A DNA stretch of 59,339 nt from Candidatus Gagatemarchaeum stordalenia (GTDB lineage: Archaea; Thermoproteota; Nitrososphaeria; Nitrososphaerales; Gagatemarchaeaceae). Shown here one piece after another: positions 1 through 8,373 of this stretch. Both the position numbers and the translations under genes were made by a program. The stretch is taken from positions 1 through 59,339 of the forward strand of contig PLUF01000071.1 in the NCBI GenBank assembly GCA_003164815.1, written 5' to 3'. Each line of letters starts with the position of its first letter. Within the stretch, counting starts at the first letter, position 1. The notes beneath the pieces are model-generated. The model saw nothing but the letters and a program-made list of their open reading frames with translations, made no database searches and was not told the origin of the DNA.

Positions 1-73
1 TCAACCCTTAACTTGACAGCGCCGTTCCGGCTAAGCTAAATATTATATGTGGAGGGGCCTAAACCCAGTAGCA

Positions 74-373
74 GTGAGTAACAAAGACCCCGATGAAGGC
101 TTCGACGACATTCTGGCCGAGCTCGACCGCGAAGAAGCTCGAATCAGGGTGAGGATGGAGATGCGGAGGTTCGGCAAGCCAACCACCGTCATCGAGGGTC
201 TGAAGATGAGCGAGAAGGACCTCCATGAGCTTGGGACCAAGATGAAGAAGATACTCGCGACCGGCGGGACAGTCAAGGACGGAATCATAATCCTCCAGGG
301 CGACCACAGAGAGCGGTGCGTCGAGATCCTGGTCAAGCAGGGCTTCTCCGAGAGCTCAATCGAAGTAATCTAG
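74..373 (+). CDS. Translation initiation factor aIF1 (SUI1/eIF1 family)
   Basis: This 99-residue protein matches archaeal SUI1/eIF1, which binds the small ribosomal subunit and monitors start-codon selection. The C-terminal half carries the SUI1 core: a KILATGGTVKDG-type loop followed by IILQGDHRERCVEILVKQGF. The frame stays open back to an ATG at 47, but a TATA-like stretch (taaatattatat, about 36-46) lies over that ATG. A transcript would start near 65-72, so GTG at 74 is the better start, and it gives the usual family length of about 100 residues. It is a single gene ahead of an unrelated transporter pair. The family is clear; only the start is uncertain. Confidence 0.9.
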   Translation: MSNKDPDEGFDDILAELDREEARIRVRMEMRRFGKPTTVIEGLKMSEKDLHELGTKMKKILATGGTVKDGIIILQGDHRERCVEILVKQGFSESSIEVI

Positions 374-469
374 CGGCCTTGGTCGTGAGTCGCACGGATG
401 CAGGCGATCCGGCACGTCCATCCCCGACAACACTTAATTTGAGATGTTCGGGTTGACCCGCCATCCGAC

Positions 470-1336
470 ATGACCGGCATCTTCGAGTACATCGTCCTGA
501 TGCTTCTCGTGTCTGTCATAGCAGGGCTGATTGGGGCTCTGGTGGGCGTGGGCGGAGGCATCCTCGTCGTCCCGGCGCTGACTCTGTTGTTTGGAATCCC
601 CATCCAGTACGCTATCGGGGCCAGCATCGTCTCTGTGATAGCCACTTCGAGCGGCTCCGCCGCGGCATACGTCCGCGACCACATCACCAACCTCCGAATC
701 GGGATGTTCCTCGAGATAGGTTCGACATGCGGGGCGATCTTGGGGGCTGTCGCCAGCATCAGCCTGGTGCGGAGCGGATACTCTTGGACCGTCTTCCTGA
801 TATTTGGGGCGATGCTGATTGTATCCGCCTACAGCTCCGCCGTGAGGCTGAGGAAGGAGAGGAAGATGGGTTCCGAGATCATCAACCAGAGGCCGAACAG
901 GGTCTCGGAGAGGTTGAGGCTCAGCGGCGAGTACTATGACAACGCAACCAAGAAGACGGTCGGGTACATCGCAGACAGGGTCTATCCGGCGTTCGGGGTG
1001 ATGTTCGTCGCCGGAGTCCTGTCCGCGCTGCTCGGGGTCGGAGGTGGAGTCCTCAAGGTCGTCGGACTGGACTCCTACATGAAGCTCCCGTTCAAGGTCT
1101 CGACGACGACGAGCAACTTCATGATAGGGGTCACGGCCGCAGCGAGCACCACCATCTACTACATCGGCGGGTTCGTGAACCCCATCCTCGCCGCGCCGGT
1201 CGCAATCGGCGTCCTCATAGGGGCGTTCTCAGGGACCAAGGTCCTCGTCCGCACCAGGCCGGGCCCACTCCGGTGGCTCTTTGTGGCGGTCCTGATCATA
1301 ATCGCGATCGAGATGGTACACGAGGGGTTGCCTTGA
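470..1336 (+). CDS. TSUP-family membrane transporter (TauE/SafE, DUF81)
   Basis: A 288-residue multi-pass membrane protein with the two-fold TSUP signature: a glycine-rich GALVGVGGGILVVP near residue 25 and a second LSALLGVGGGVLKVVG near residue 185, separated by a charged cytoplasmic loop rich in Arg and Lys (about 125-160). TSUP proteins export or import sulfite, sulfonates or other small organic anions; the substrate cannot be read here. Its TGA stop overlaps the TTG start of the next gene (TTGA), so the pair is translationally coupled. The partner is a DUF1634 protein, a common companion of TSUP genes. Confidence 0.85.
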   Translation: MTGIFEYIVLMLLVSVIAGLIGALVGVGGGILVVPALTLLFGIPIQYAIGASIVSVIATSSGSAAAYVRDHITNLRIGMFLEIGSTCGAILGAVASISLVRSGYSWTVFLIFGAMLIVSAYSSAVRLRKERKMGSEIINQRPNRVSERLRLSGEYYDNATKKTVGYIADRVYPAFGVMFVAGVLSALLGVGGGVLKVVGLDSYMKLPFKVSTTTSNFMIGVTAAASTTIYYIGGFVNPILAAPVAIGVLIGAFSGTKVLVRTRPGPLRWLFVAVLIIIAIEMVHEGLP

Positions 1337-1743
1337 CCACCCGCAGGAGCCGTCCCAAACCGGACATGAACGTCGTTATTAGTGACGTCCTCAAGTACGG
1401 TGTTCTCGCGAGCGCGATCATCATCGGGCTGGGGGTCTTGATCCTCTTCCTGAACACGCCACAGTCGTTCCCCAGCACGACATCGGAGCTCCTTGCCATG
1501 AACTACGGAAAGCCGACGCTCGACCTCTCCCAGCTTCTCAGCGGGGTGGCGAGCGCGAATCCGGTGTACGTAATCGAACTTGGCCTGATCGTCCTCCTAG
1601 CGACCCCCGTTGCACGGGTCGCGGCTTCCGTTCTCATGTACGCGATGGAGAAGGACAAGATGTACGTGGCCATCACCCTCTTCGTCCTCATCGTCCTGCT
1701 CTTCGGGCTCTTCGTCGTCGGGCCCATCGAGGCCGCGGCCTAG
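1333..1743 (+). CDS. DUF1634 family membrane protein, TSUP partner
   Basis: With the TTG start at 1333 this is a 136-residue protein with three predicted membrane segments: about 20-40 (VLASAIIIGLGVLILFL), 75-95 (VIELGLIVLLATPVARVAAS) and 108-130 (VAITLFVLIVLLFGLFVV). The arrangement and the VIELGLIVLLATPVARV segment match DUF1634 proteins, which are typically encoded next to TSUP transporters and are thought to be accessory subunits. The TTG overlaps the upstream TGA by three bases. An earlier in-frame start at 1273 would run far into the transporter gene and is rejected. Confidence 0.75.
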   Translation: MTTRRSRPKPDMNVVISDVLKYGVLASAIIIGLGVLILFLNTPQSFPSTTSELLAMNYGKPTLDLSQLLSGVASANPVYVIELGLIVLLATPVARVAASVLMYAMEKDKMYVAITLFVLIVLLFGLFVVGPIEAAA

Positions 1744-2243
1744 GTCGAGCTCGACGCCTGAGCGCTCCCGGCCTCTCTGATGACCAGGACGGAGCAGTGT
1801 GCGTGCGAGACCACTCCGGTAGAGACGCTCCCGAGGAGCAGCTTCTTGAACCCGCCAAGGCCGCGAGTACCCATCACTATCAGGTCCACCTTCTCCTTCT
1901 CCGCAAACTCGACGATGGCGCCGACGGTGGACGAGACCGGTTCTATCACCTCTCCTCTCGCGTCAACCCCCGCCTCCTTCGCGAGCGCGAGGGACGATTC
2001 GACAGCCTTCCTTGCCTCGGCAGTCCCCAGCTTGTAGTACTCGGTGAGGTCCGCCGGGGCCCCGGCAGGCCCGCTGAAGGAGAAGCCGGGGGACGCGATT
2101 ACGCTGAGCACAATCACCTTCGCGTTGTAGGCATGGGCAAGCTGGAAGGCGATCTTCGCAGACCTCTCCGCGGACTTCGACCCGTCGACAGGCACCAGCA
2201 CCAACCGCACTTTGACGCCGTCGTTCACGTTGCTCGCTTGCAT
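1740..2243 (-). CDS. Universal stress protein, UspA family
   Basis: A 167-residue single-domain Usp protein. It has the N-terminal strand LVLVPVDGSKSAERSAKIAF and the C-terminal ATP-binding signature GTRGLGGFKKLLLGSVS (G-x2-G-x9-GS), followed by HCSVLVIREA. Usp proteins are cytosolic alpha/beta nucleotide-binding proteins associated with stress. It ends 4 bases inside the end of the convergent DUF1634 gene, so the two tails overlap. It starts with ATG and is monocistronic. Confidence 0.9.
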   Translation of the reverse strand: MQASNVNDGVKVRLVLVPVDGSKSAERSAKIAFQLAHAYNAKVIVLSVIASPGFSFSGPAGAPADLTEYYKLGTAEARKAVESSLALAKEAGVDARGEVIEPVSSTVGAIVEFAEKEKVDLIVMGTRGLGGFKKLLLGSVSTGVVSHAHCSVLVIREAGSAQASSST

Positions 2244-2392
2244 CTCAGACTACCGATAAAAGCCGCCGGCCGGATGTATTTAAACGCGGGCCGCGTTGGC
2301 GGAGCAGCCCGCCCTCTTGGGCCGAGGGTTCTGGAGGCGACGGCGGGGAGCGCGGGCCTAACTTAAATAGAACCTACGACATCTCATATTGA

Positions 2393-2659
2393 ATGAAAAC
2401 AAGCCCCTTCATAGGTACGAGCCAGCTTCAGCAGCTCTCCCTCTCCAAGTCACTCGATGAGCCAGCGATGAAGAAGAGAGTGGTGGCGGCGGCGTCAAGG
2501 CACCTCGCGACAAGCGTCCCGTTGGTCCAGCCATCCACGTCAGTGAGCGCGAAGCAGTTTGGCTCAAGCATGCTCCTACAGCCGAACATGACCGACGTGG
2601 CAGGAGCGGAAGTCTCGAAGCTCACCTCCTCAGTATCCCGGCGACTTCTCGACCAGTAG
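2393..2659 (+). CDS. Small hypothetical protein with its own promoter and terminator
   Basis: An 88-residue protein of no recognised family, rich in Ser, Leu and Val and without Cys or an obvious membrane segment. I believe it is a gene because of its signals: a TATA box (acttaaatag, centre about 2366) lies 27 nt before the ATG, typical of a leaderless archaeal transcript, and a short inverted repeat followed by six Ts begins 45 nt after the stop. Ser/Thr-rich stretches alternate with basic ones (AMKKRVVAAASRHLA; SVSRRLLDQ). No function can be assigned. It could be lineage-specific. Confidence 0.5.
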   Translation: MKTSPFIGTSQLQQLSLSKSLDEPAMKKRVVAAASRHLATSVPLVQPSTSVSAKQFGSSMLLQPNMTDVAGAEVSKLTSSVSRRLLDQ

Positions 2660-2703
2660 GGCGTCTATTCCCGAAACGCACGGGGAAGATAAGCCCAGAT
2701 GAA

Positions 2704-2726
2704 GGTCTGACAGACCATCCTTTTTT
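2704..2726 (+). terminator. Hairpin plus T6 tract
   Basis: GGTC-TGACA-GACC forms a 4-bp stem with a 5-nt loop (GGTCTG and CAGACC are fully complementary), followed after four bases by TTTTTT. It lies 45 nt after the stop of the small gene at 2393-2659 and is in the right orientation to end its transcript. Confidence 0.5.
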
Positions 2727-2775
2727 CCAGAGTTGGTTCTCCGGAGGACTACCTCTCTCGCACGCCGAAGGACCG

Positions 2776-4263
2776 CTAGTGCGAGGGGGGTTCAGTTGCC
2801 CGTTTCGGCAGGTGTCTGCTAAGGTTCATCGACTTTAGTGTGAAGATGCCAAAGCCGACCAGGGTGAGGGAGAGGAACCAGACGCCGTCACGGAAGACCC
2901 ACACGGCCAGAAGTATCGCCGCTATGGCGAGCACCACTTCGACGATGGCGTTCTTGTCGTTCGTGAGGTGGCGGAAGTACGACATCTTGGTCGCCTCGCC
3001 AGACCCGCCATGAGGGGTCCTGTACGGAAAGAACCCGGTCCTGTCGAAGATTCCATAGAAGAAGGCGACGGATCCCAGGCTCAGCATCGCCCCGGTCGCG
3101 TACCCGAGCATCGGGATCAGCACGACGTTGCGGACTGTCATCAGCCCCTGAACCCAGAGAGCCCAGAGCCCTGAGGCCATCGATATGGCGAATGGTACGG
3201 CGATGAAACCTATGTAGAACGGATTGTTGAAGATCGACTGCGCGGGCTGTACGACGCCGGCTACCACCGCTGCTGCGGACAGGAAGGTGACGAGGATCCA
3301 GCTGAAGCCCGAGAAGGGCCCCAGGAGCATAAGCAGGAGTCCCGCCTTCGTTCTGAGGCTCACGTTGGGGGCAGTGATGATGCTCCTCCAGTACTTGGCG
3401 ATGCACCTCCACCACCCTTGGGAGGTCCTGGCAACCTGCTTCTTCCAGGCCTCGAGAGTCGAGGGGTCCTCGCTCATAACCCTGACGCTGCTGAGATAGA
3501 TCCCCCTCTTTCCAGCGAGGTACATCTTGATCGACACGTCCCCGTCGTCGGCTATCCTCTCGTTTGACCACTGGCCCACGCCTCTGAGGTCCTTCGACCT
3601 CACTAGGGCGAGCCCGCCCTGGAAGGAGAAGGGGGCATCGATGCGGTACGCTCCCATCTTCGACAGAGTATCTCCGATGTCCTGATAGAGTGCGAAGAGT
3701 CGGGTTATCAGATTGTAGTTCCTGTTGTAGTGTCCGTACCGGAATGAGACGAACGAGGAGCGAGGGTGGCTCTCCATGGCGTCTATCCCCTTGCTCAGGA
3801 TGTCTGGTGGGACGATCGAATCGGCGTCGAGGAGGAGAACGAAGTCACCCACCACCTGGTCCATGGCCTTGTTCAACGCCCCGCACTTGTAGTGCTCCCT
3901 GCTCGGCCTCCTCGACACGACGGTCTTGATTCCGAAGTCGTTCAGGTCGCGCACACTCTCGTCGACTATGCCTATGGTCTGGTCGTTGGAATCGTCAGCC
4001 ACCACTACCTGGAGCTTCTCCTTAGGGTAGTCGAGGTGCTTCAGCGCCTCCAGGGAACGCGCAATGACATACCTCTCGTTGTAGGAGGCTATGAGCACCG
4101 AGACGATCGGGTGGCTCTTCAACACAACCTCTCGGCTCTCAAGGTCCCTCGGATACTTCGTCGAGGTGCCCAGGAGAACGAGCCAGTAGTACTCGAGTCC
4201 CAACACGGGGATTGTTATTACCAGGGTGATGATTTCTATGAGGAACCAGATTTGTATTGTCAA
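2776..4263 (-). CDS. Family 2 glycosyltransferase, processive/cellulose-synthase-like membrane enzyme
   Basis: A 495-residue protein with an N-terminal membrane segment (about 5-32), a GT2 catalytic domain (about 52-290) and four to five C-terminal membrane segments (about 305-480). Catalytic landmarks: VSVLIASYNER, VVVADDSNDQT (first Asp pair near 90), the DXD-like LLLDADS, QGGLALVR, and RTSQGWWRC in place of the QxxRW motif of processive synthases. Such enzymes move sugars from nucleotide donors onto lipid- or surface-linked acceptors at the membrane. It starts with TTG at 4263. It is divergent from a second glycosyltransferase and adjoins heptose-sugar genes, suggesting surface glycan assembly. 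The donor sugar is unknown. Confidence 0.85.
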   Translation of the reverse strand: MTIQIWFLIEIITLVITIPVLGLEYYWLVLLGTSTKYPRDLESREVVLKSHPIVSVLIASYNERYVIARSLEALKHLDYPKEKLQVVVADDSNDQTIGIVDESVRDLNDFGIKTVVSRRPSREHYKCGALNKAMDQVVGDFVLLLDADSIVPPDILSKGIDAMESHPRSSFVSFRYGHYNRNYNLITRLFALYQDIGDTLSKMGAYRIDAPFSFQGGLALVRSKDLRGVGQWSNERIADDGDVSIKMYLAGKRGIYLSSVRVMSEDPSTLEAWKKQVARTSQGWWRCIAKYWRSIITAPNVSLRTKAGLLLMLLGPFSGFSWILVTFLSAAAVVAGVVQPAQSIFNNPFYIGFIAVPFAISMASGLWALWVQGLMTVRNVVLIPMLGYATGAMLSLGSVAFFYGIFDRTGFFPYRTPHGGSGEATKMSYFRHLTNDKNAIVEVVLAIAAILLAVWVFRDGVWFLSLTLVGFGIFTLKSMNLSRHLPKRATEPPSH

Positions 4264-4563
4264 TTATCTGAAACCCTGGTCGAAACAATCCTGCCTTTTT
4301 GACTTGTTATGTAAGCCTTTGGCCGAAGACCGCCCCCGACTTCTCGATTTCCCATTGTTTGGAGGGCAACGCTTTGCAAGAATTGCTGAAAAGAGCCACG
4401 CTGCCGGCATCCCGCTAACCGCGTCCGGCGACGCTGGGATCGCCTGACGGCCATCGTGTTCGGCAGCGAACTCAGGAGCGTACGCCAACCCAACAGAGAT
4501 ATAGCCATTCCAGGCGCGCAGTGAGAGGAATAGGCGGTCCCCGACACCAGAAGAGAATTGAAA
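4264..4563. other. Divergent promoter region between two glycosyltransferase genes
   Basis: About 300 bases without a credible gene. It must hold both promoters. A leftward TATA-like element (cttacataa on the minus strand, about 4308-4317) and a rightward one (agatatagcc, about 4495-4505) are the best candidates. The rightward element leaves a leader of some 35 nt. I see no RNA gene or repeat. Confidence 0.4.
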
Positions 4564-5742
4564 ATGGTCTTGCGCAGAGTTTACTTCGCCGTTTTCGGCT
4601 CCGGGCTGGGCCACGCAAGCCGGATCCTGGAGATCGCGAATCACCTCCGGAGAGAGGGCGACCAGTTCCGATACTCCTGCTCGGGACAGGCGCTCGATTA
4701 CATCGGGTCGCACGGGCAGGGCGCCAGCGTTCTGGAGAGCCCGTCCCTCGACGTCGAGTGGACCGAGGAGGGGAGCTTCTCATCGAAGGATTTCATCCCC
4801 CGCTTCCCTTTCATGTTCAACGCCTTCCTGAGGCAGGTGGCCTTCGAGAGGGAGAACATCGCCAAGTTCGACCCCAAGGTGGTCGTCTCAGACTCCAGGT
4901 TGTCTCCGATCCTGGCTTCAAGGGCCAAGTCCTACCCGGTCATCACCATGCTCAACCAGTTCAAGATTAGCTTCCCCCCGAGGTTCAGCGGGAAGGGGGT
5001 GGGCAGGATCTACGAGCGGTTCGCCGGGGACGTGCTTGGACTCCTCTGGTCTCTCAGCGACGAGGTGCTGATGACGGACCTCCCCCCTCCGTACACAATC
5101 GGGGAGGCCAACCTTGCGGGGACCGACGTCTCGAGGATCGTACGGTACGTCGGGTTCACGTCGCCGGGTGCAAGCCTGAGCGAGGAGAGCGTTCGGGGGG
5201 CAAAGAAGGCATTAGACATAGACGAAAGGCCCCTCGCATTCTTCCAGATAAGCGGGCCAGAGGTCACCAAACGCGCGTTCTTCGACACCGTCATCCAGGC
5301 CTCTGGTGCGCTCGCCGGGAAGTACAACATTGTCATCTCCATGGGGCGTCCGAGCGGCTCCGGGGAGCCGAGGAGGCTCGCGAGCGGAGCCTGGATATAC
5401 GACTGGTGTCCCGTCAAGGACGAGCTATTCTCGCTCTCAAGCGTGGTCGTAGCGAGGGCGGGCCACAGGACGATTGGTCAGTGCATCGACGCCGGGAAGC
5501 CGGCAGTTCTCGTCCCAATACACAACCATTCCGAGCAGATTGGGAACGCGAACAAGTTCAGCAAGCTTGGGCTAGGGATTGAGATCAGGTCGGAGAGGCT
5601 GACCTCCGAGAATCTCATCGAGTCGGTCGAGGCGTGCCTCACAGATCCCAGATACAGGGAGAGCGTCGAGAGGGTCAGAGCCGTGTCCAAGAATTACAAC
5701 GGGATCCAGAGATGCTCTGAGATAATCGAATCGTACGCCTAG
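4564..5742 (+). CDS. GT-B glycosyltransferase, MurG/GT28-like
   Basis: A 392-residue protein with the GT-B two-domain layout. The N-terminal domain opens VYFAVFGSGLGHASRILEIANHL, the glycine-rich loop plus GHASR seen in MurG-like and related archaeal glycosyltransferases. The C-terminal donor-binding part has FFQISGPE, VVARAGHRTIGQCIDAGKPAVLVPI and HNHSEQIGNA, matching the (S/A)RAG...E...PxxLxP nucleotide-sugar signature. It has no membrane segment, so it likely works at the cytoplasmic face. ATG at 4564 is preferred over TTG two codons upstream. Neighbouring heptose and epimerase genes imply a role in surface glycan or glycolipid synthesis. The exact donor is unknown. Confidence 0.8.
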   Translation: MVLRRVYFAVFGSGLGHASRILEIANHLRREGDQFRYSCSGQALDYIGSHGQGASVLESPSLDVEWTEEGSFSSKDFIPRFPFMFNAFLRQVAFERENIAKFDPKVVVSDSRLSPILASRAKSYPVITMLNQFKISFPPRFSGKGVGRIYERFAGDVLGLLWSLSDEVLMTDLPPPYTIGEANLAGTDVSRIVRYVGFTSPGASLSEESVRGAKKALDIDERPLAFFQISGPEVTKRAFFDTVIQASGALAGKYNIVISMGRPSGSGEPRRLASGAWIYDWCPVKDELFSLSSVVVARAGHRTIGQCIDAGKPAVLVPIHNHSEQIGNANKFSKLGLGIEIRSERLTSENLIESVEACLTDPRYRESVERVRAVSKNYNGIQRCSEIIESYA

Positions 5743-5779
5743 GCCGCGCCGCATGGGATTCAACTCGGGGGATATGTTC

Positions 5780-6760
5780 TCAGATGTTGTAGATTACCTT
5801 GCTGCCTTCAAAGTCGAACCTGAACCTGTACTCGATCAGCCCTTCCCTTTCCAGGGCGGCCTTGACCTTGCGCCTCCCCTCCTCGCAGTAGAGCATCAGG
5901 AACCCTCCGCCGCCGGCCCCGACCACCTTCCCTCCTAGGGCGCCGTTCTTCTTGGCCATGGAGTACCATGAGTCGATGCTCCGGTTTGTTATGCTGCTCG
6001 CGACCTCTCGTTTCACAGCCCAGTGTTCGTCCAGCAGCTCGCCGAACCTCTTCAGGTCGCCCCTCTCGAGGCACTTCTTGCTCTCCAGCCCTATCGCCTT
6101 GATGCGGTGCATCTTCTCCACCGCGTCGTCATCCTCTGAGACCCTCTTCCGCTGCTTCCCGAGGATCTGGCTGGCGGACCTCTTGATCCCCGTGTAGAAC
6201 ATCATGATCCCGTACTCGAGCTCCGAGAGGGTGTCGTCTGATATCCTGAGCTCCCTCGCCGTCACCCGTCCGCGCCGGTCTATCTCGTAGGACCTCAGGC
6301 CGCCCAGGCTCGCCGCGTATTCGTCCTGCTTCCCCGAGGGCTCGTGTAGTCGGTTCTGGGCGATGTCGCAGGCGGCTTCGGCGATCTGCCCTGGAGTCTT
6401 GACTATCCTCTGGTGGGCGTAGAGGGCGTTCAGCAGCCCCACGGTGAAGCTCCCGGAGGACCCGAGCCCGGTCGCTGCGGGCACGTCCGCGAGAGAGACT
6501 ATCTCGATTCTCTCCTTGAAGTTCAGCATTTTCAGGGCCTCGCGGACTAGAGGGTGGCGGATCGATGAGGGAACGTCGACGATCTCCGTCTGGGAGTAGC
6601 TCACCCTGATCCCGGGCTCGAACCTGTCGTTGACGACTATGTGCATGTACTTGTCGACCGCGCCGGAGATGAAGAACCCCCCGTACTTCGTGTAGTAGAT
6701 GGGAAGGTCAGTCCCACCCCCACCTAGGGGCAGCCTGAAGGGCGTCCGCGAGACTATCAA
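5780..6760 (-). CDS. GHMP-family sugar kinase, heptose-7-phosphate kinase-like (HddA type)
   Basis: A 326-residue GHMP kinase. It starts IVSRTPFRLPLGGGGTDLP, very like the opening of D-glycero-D-manno-heptose-7-phosphate kinases. It has the ATP-binding motif PAATGLGSSGSFTVGLLNA near residue 95 and the C-terminal motif GKVVGAGGGGFLMLY near residue 285. The reaction would be C1 phosphorylation of heptose 7-phosphate. The next gene (divergent) is a phosphoheptose isomerase-like SIS protein, which supports this over fucokinase or galactokinase. It starts with TTG at 6760; a TATA-like ggttatatcc lies about 40-50 nt upstream. It is convergent with the GT28-like gene. Confidence 0.8.
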   Translation of the reverse strand: MIVSRTPFRLPLGGGGTDLPIYYTKYGGFFISGAVDKYMHIVVNDRFEPGIRVSYSQTEIVDVPSSIRHPLVREALKMLNFKERIEIVSLADVPAATGLGSSGSFTVGLLNALYAHQRIVKTPGQIAEAACDIAQNRLHEPSGKQDEYAASLGGLRSYEIDRRGRVTARELRISDDTLSELEYGIMMFYTGIKRSASQILGKQRKRVSEDDDAVEKMHRIKAIGLESKKCLERGDLKRFGELLDEHWAVKREVASSITNRSIDSWYSMAKKNGALGGKVVGAGGGGFLMLYCEEGRRKVKAALEREGLIEYRFRFDFEGSKVIYNI

Positions 6761-6901
6761 TGGCGATCCGTCGCTCTCCTGTTTTGGCGCACCTGGCTAG
6801 GATATAACCGATGCAGGACGGAAGGAGTGCAGGTCCAGGGCGCCCGTCGCGGCGCAGGCCTGACAAAGCTAATTAACGAAGCGCCGCGGAGCGGTCAGAG
6901 C

Positions 6902-7519
6902 TTGTCGCGAACGAACGATTACCTCGAAGAAGTCTCCGGGATCGCCGGGAAGCTGGACAGGAGTCCGATCGACGGCGCGATCGCCATCCTGTATGAGGCC
7001 TGGAAGAACGACAGACAGGTGTTCGTCATAGGAAATGGGGGAAGCGCTTCGACCAGTACCCACTTCGCCTGCGACCTCAACAAGTGGGTCTCGGACACGG
7101 CGGCCAGGAAGTTCAGGGCGTTCTCACTGGTAGACAACATCCCCCTGATGAGCGCGCTCACGAACGACAACGGTTGGAGCGACGTCTACTACGAGCAGCT
7201 GCGCAACTTCTTCAGGAAGGGTGACGTCTTGGTCGCAATCAGCGTCCATGGGGGCTCGGGGAACGACAAGGCAGGACCTTGGTCCCAGAACCTGCTGAAA
7301 GCCGTCAAGTACGCAAAGGAGAACGGAGGGAAGGTCGTCGGGCTCTCAGGGTTCGACGGGGGCGTCCTGAAGACGGCCTCAGACGCCTGCATCGTCGTGC
7401 CTGCCGACTCCACACCCCACGTCGAGGGGATGCACCTGGTGCTCACTCACCTCATGTGCGAGCAGCTGAGGGAGAAGATCTCGGCCAAGGGAAAGCGACC
7501 CAGAAAGGGAAAGTACTGA
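6902..7519 (+). CDS. gmhA: SIS-domain phosphosugar isomerase, phosphoheptose isomerase-like (GmhA)
   Basis: With TTG at 6902 the protein is 205 residues, the usual size of GmhA, which converts sedoheptulose 7-phosphate to D-glycero-D-manno-heptose 7-phosphate. It has the SIS phosphate loop VFVIGNGGSASTSTHFA, a second loop AISVHGGSGND and the C-terminal HVEGMHLVLTHLMCEQL helix with the conserved His. The Glu of the canonical HFAAEL motif is Asp here (HFACDL), so catalysis may be altered. A longer frame begins at 6827, but a TATA-like ctaattaac (about 6869-6877) lies 25-30 nt before TTG 6902, arguing for a leaderless start there. The HddA-like kinase is divergent next door. Confidence 0.78.
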   Translation: MSRTNDYLEEVSGIAGKLDRSPIDGAIAILYEAWKNDRQVFVIGNGGSASTSTHFACDLNKWVSDTAARKFRAFSLVDNIPLMSALTNDNGWSDVYYEQLRNFFRKGDVLVAISVHGGSGNDKAGPWSQNLLKAVKYAKENGGKVVGLSGFDGGVLKTASDACIVVPADSTPHVEGMHLVLTHLMCEQLREKISAKGKRPRKGKY

Positions 7520-7630
7520 GAAAGGCCACGACCAGACGGAGAGGAAGCAGGCTCCGGTCAGGGGATTGCTCGGTCGAATAAGCAATTTTTATAGCCCCGC
7601 CGCCGAAACCCTAGCGATAAGTGTCTACGG

Positions 7631-8308
7631 TTGGTACAGATATTTCTCGATACCGCCTCCCTGGCTGAGATCGAAGAGTTCGCGCGATGGGGGATCGCCG
7701 ACGGAGTAACCACGAATCAGAAGATCTTCCTCTCGGAGGGCGGCGTGGACTTCAAGCAACGCGTCCTGGACATCTGCGGCCTCGTAAACGGGCCGATCAG
7801 CGTCGAGACGACTAGGACCACGGTCCCCGAACTGATCGCCGAAGGCAAGGAGTATGCCTCGTGGCACGGCAACATCGTGGTGAAGGTGGCCATGTACGGG
7901 GACGGAAGGGGCCTCCAGGTCGTGAACCAGCTTGCAAAGGCGGGCATCAAGACCAACATGACGGTGATGATGACCTACAACCAGCTCATGCTCGCTGCGA
8001 AAGCGGGGGCCACGTACGTCTCGCTCTTCTACAACCGGTCGAAGGAAGCCGGACAGGACCCGGTCCAAATAATCAGAGACTACGCCGCCGCCTCGAAGGA
8101 ACAGAACATCCCCGCAAGGATCATCGTCGGGAGCATCCGGACGCCGGAGGACGTGGCGACGGCCATGGCGGCAGGCGCGCACGTGATGACAATCCCCTCG
8201 AAGGTCCTAAGGCAGATGCCGTTCAGCAAGAGGAGCGAAGAGACAATCGCGGAGTTCGACAAGGCCTGGCAGGAGTTCCTCGCCGCCCAAAAGTCCAAGC
8301 CAGTCTGA
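7631..8308 (+). CDS. Transaldolase / fructose-6-phosphate aldolase family protein
   Basis: A 225-residue (beta/alpha)8 protein of the short transaldolase/FSA type. It has IFLDTASLAEIEEFARWGIADGVTTN at the start, the Schiff-base lysine in NIVVKVAMYGDG, GIKTNMTVMMTYNQLMLAAKAGATYVSLFYNR, and the phosphate-site IIVGSIRTPEDV. In this setting it could supply sedoheptulose 7-phosphate to the adjacent GmhA-like isomerase; that is inference. The start is TTG at 7631, downstream of a TATA-like tttttata (about 7584-7592). Family assignment is firm; whether it acts as transaldolase or aldolase is not. Confidence 0.85.
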   Translation: MVQIFLDTASLAEIEEFARWGIADGVTTNQKIFLSEGGVDFKQRVLDICGLVNGPISVETTRTTVPELIAEGKEYASWHGNIVVKVAMYGDGRGLQVVNQLAKAGIKTNMTVMMTYNQLMLAAKAGATYVSLFYNRSKEAGQDPVQIIRDYAAASKEQNIPARIIVGSIRTPEDVATAMAAGAHVMTIPSKVLRQMPFSKRSEETIAEFDKAWQEFLAAQKSKPV

Positions 8309-8373
8309 GGCGGGACCCGTCTCAGCGCGCGGGCTTCACTTATAATAAAGGGTCACGGTGAAGGCCTGCTTCT

